Shown piece by piece: positions 62,306-64,000 of a stretch of 64,000 bases of DNA (positions within the stretch are counted from its first letter, which is position 1; every line of letters starts with the position of its first letter). The position numbers were made by a program, and so were the translations under genes. Under the pieces are notes generated by a model. It searched no databases and was not told the DNA's origin. It worked only from the letters and a program-made list of their open reading frames with translations. Source of the DNA: Eutrigla gurnardus (taxonomy: Eukaryota > Chordata > Actinopteri > Perciformes > Triglidae); contig OY741273.1 in assembly GCA_963514095.1 (NCBI GenBank), forward strand, positions 14,812,218-14,876,217, given 5' to 3'.

Positions 62306-64000
62306 GTGAATATTGATCCAGCTCTATGTGCTCCATCACTCTGCCAGGCATAATAAGGAAGAATGGGACACTAAGCAGGTGCTCCCCCTCTGCCGATTTA
62401 CAAAACATAAGCTATGGGGTAAACACCTCAATCACTGCAAGGGGCAATGCTCGGTGAATTAATAAAAAATGTATATAATAATACATTCTTACTTTGTTTT
62501 TATCTATACAACAAATATATTTTAAAACCGGTTGTCTTTCTTTTTTTGTACGGTGCAGTGAATAAATCCAGGTATAATCCCCCCTTGGGGAAGGAAAATC
62601 GATTTGTAAGCTAAATGGGGTCAAAATAGCCAAGAATGAAGTAGGACTTGATATGAGTGAGTGTGTCAGCGGGCCACATTTCATGTCTTACACCCTGAAA
62701 ACAGGGCGATGCTAATAATGTATTCTTTCTTAAAGCCCCAGGGAGACCCCCCCCCCAGGGAAGTTGCAGATTTGTTGATGGAGGGATGTCATGGTATTAT
62801 TGGTTGAAATTGGCTGGTACTAGTTGATATACAAACTTGTCATATTTTGTTTAGCAGGATATTTTGTTTATATGGATTTGATCAAACAAAAAACTAATAA
62901 ATCATTGTTTTAGAGGGCATATGTTTTTTAATAGCTGCAGGAAGTGTGATGTAAAAGGGTTAAAAGGGTTTTTTCAAGAAAGAGGAAAGATGCTTACTTG
63001 AGAGTTTGGAAGGAGATATTTTTCTAAAACGTTACATCAAGACGACTAAGATAAGCTGTCAATCATTCGTATTTATTTATTTTGGTCATTCCCCACTCTA
63101 AACCTTTTCCTCGTCTGTTATTTGTCAGCATTCATTTTTAATTCTTTCTTTTTCTCTTTTCTCCACCGTCATCGTTTCTCTTTACTTAGTTTTTATTTTT
63201 TGCCATCTCTTTTCCTTCCCCTGCTCCCTGCAACACATTCATGTTTCTCCCCAAAGCCCTTTTCCTTCCCCGTATTCCACCTCTGACATGACTGTCAATC
63301 ACTCCTCAGATTCTCATAATCTTGTCAATCAATACGGGTTTTATATGGCATTTGTCCCTGTGTCATTGGCGTCTGATAGACAGGGCTACACCCACCGTGG
63401 GCACTTTGTAAAATGAACGGGCACCTTGGGATGGAAACAGTTAATCATATATAAATCAGAAGGATGACTGTATTGCCTTTAGTAATATGGTCATGTGTGT
63501 ACATGCAGTACAGTATCTGCTGAATGGTGGAAATAACTTAAAGGCCGCCGTTACTCATTGAAGAAACTAAAATTAAAATCTGCAGGTGAAGTGTTTACAC
63601 CTAACATGTTCCAGGTTAAAATGATGGTGAATCTGAAACATTATAAAAAAGGAAGTAGCTATGTGTCTATCACATTCAGTTTCTCCCAGTGCAGTTCTCG
63701 GTCACACACACTGTGCCCCCTACTGGACTCTATAAGTAATACTCTTCTCCAAACATGAGCATGCATTCGCCCACTGGAAATGTGCATAAGCACAGTCAGC
63801 CAATCAGGGAATACCAACTCAAATATTTGTTTTTCATGCTTTTTTGATTGACTTATTCCTAAGAAACGTGTACAGTTGAGTGTTATAATGTGATGAGTTT
63901 AATAATGGCCAAAATAATGAACATACAGTCTATGTCTAAATATTCTGTTTGCATATGACTAAATGCCACCTCAGATACTTTCCTACCAACTTAATTGACA
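61297..64000. other. Non-coding stretch to window end
   Basis: No gene recognised. Contains poly-C with a C/T tract at 61535-61565, a CA tract, (GT)n at 62274-62302 and pyrimidine-rich AT sequence at 63100-63260. Confidence 0.45.
61732..61770. repeat. (AC)n microsatellite
   Basis: About 20 units. Confidence 0.97.

Overview
The window looks like teleost fish nuclear DNA. Abundant (CA)n/(GT)n microsatellites, two Tc1/mariner elements, several small non-autonomous DNA transposons with terminal inverted repeats (TIRs) and target-site duplications (TSDs), a tRNA-derived SINE and degraded LINE reverse-transcriptase pieces fit a ray-finned fish. Coding density is very low, and nothing resembles a bacterial operon, CRISPR array or rRNA gene. 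The species cannot be named from sequence alone.

Bases 1-7370 form one large near-perfect inverted repeat. Each arm is about 2.86 kb and carries the same intronless 477-codon gene for a predicted coiled-coil protein. The two copies are head-to-head (960-2393 minus, 5005-6438 plus) and differ by one residue. Each has its own TATA box, an array of CRE-like TGACATCA/TGATGTCA sites, a 42-bp tandem repeat and four 16-bp leader repeats. An apparently intact Tc1-like transposon (2881-4513, 342-aa DD34E transposase) sits exactly at the palindrome centre with TA at both ends. Without it the arms would meet at a (TA)n centre. The left arm starts at base 1, so it may continue outside the window. A 78-bp third copy of the arm's 3' flank lies at 7574-7651 and runs into about 600 bp of TA-rich, self-complementary repeat.

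From 8.2 to 64 kb I recognise no host gene. This is non-coding DNA, either intergenic or one long intron, studded with mobile-element remains: TTAA-flanked elements at 9309-9996 and 60746-61296; hAT-like elements with TSDs at 10582-11017 and 54048-54391; other TIR elements at 14441-14815 and 25042-25642; two copies of one dispersed family at 18719-19173 and 40728-40924; LINE fragments at 20470-20865 and 45121-45870; a SINE at 31076-31334; and a decayed Tc1 copy at 33365-34620. Between them lie long GT/CA/CT tracts and several AT-rich, TAATTA-containing stretches that read like candidate conserved non-coding elements. That last point is inference only.

The most unusual object is the palindromic gene pair with the transposon in its shared promoter interval. 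The near identity of the arms implies a very recent inverted duplication or continuing arm-to-arm gene conversion.
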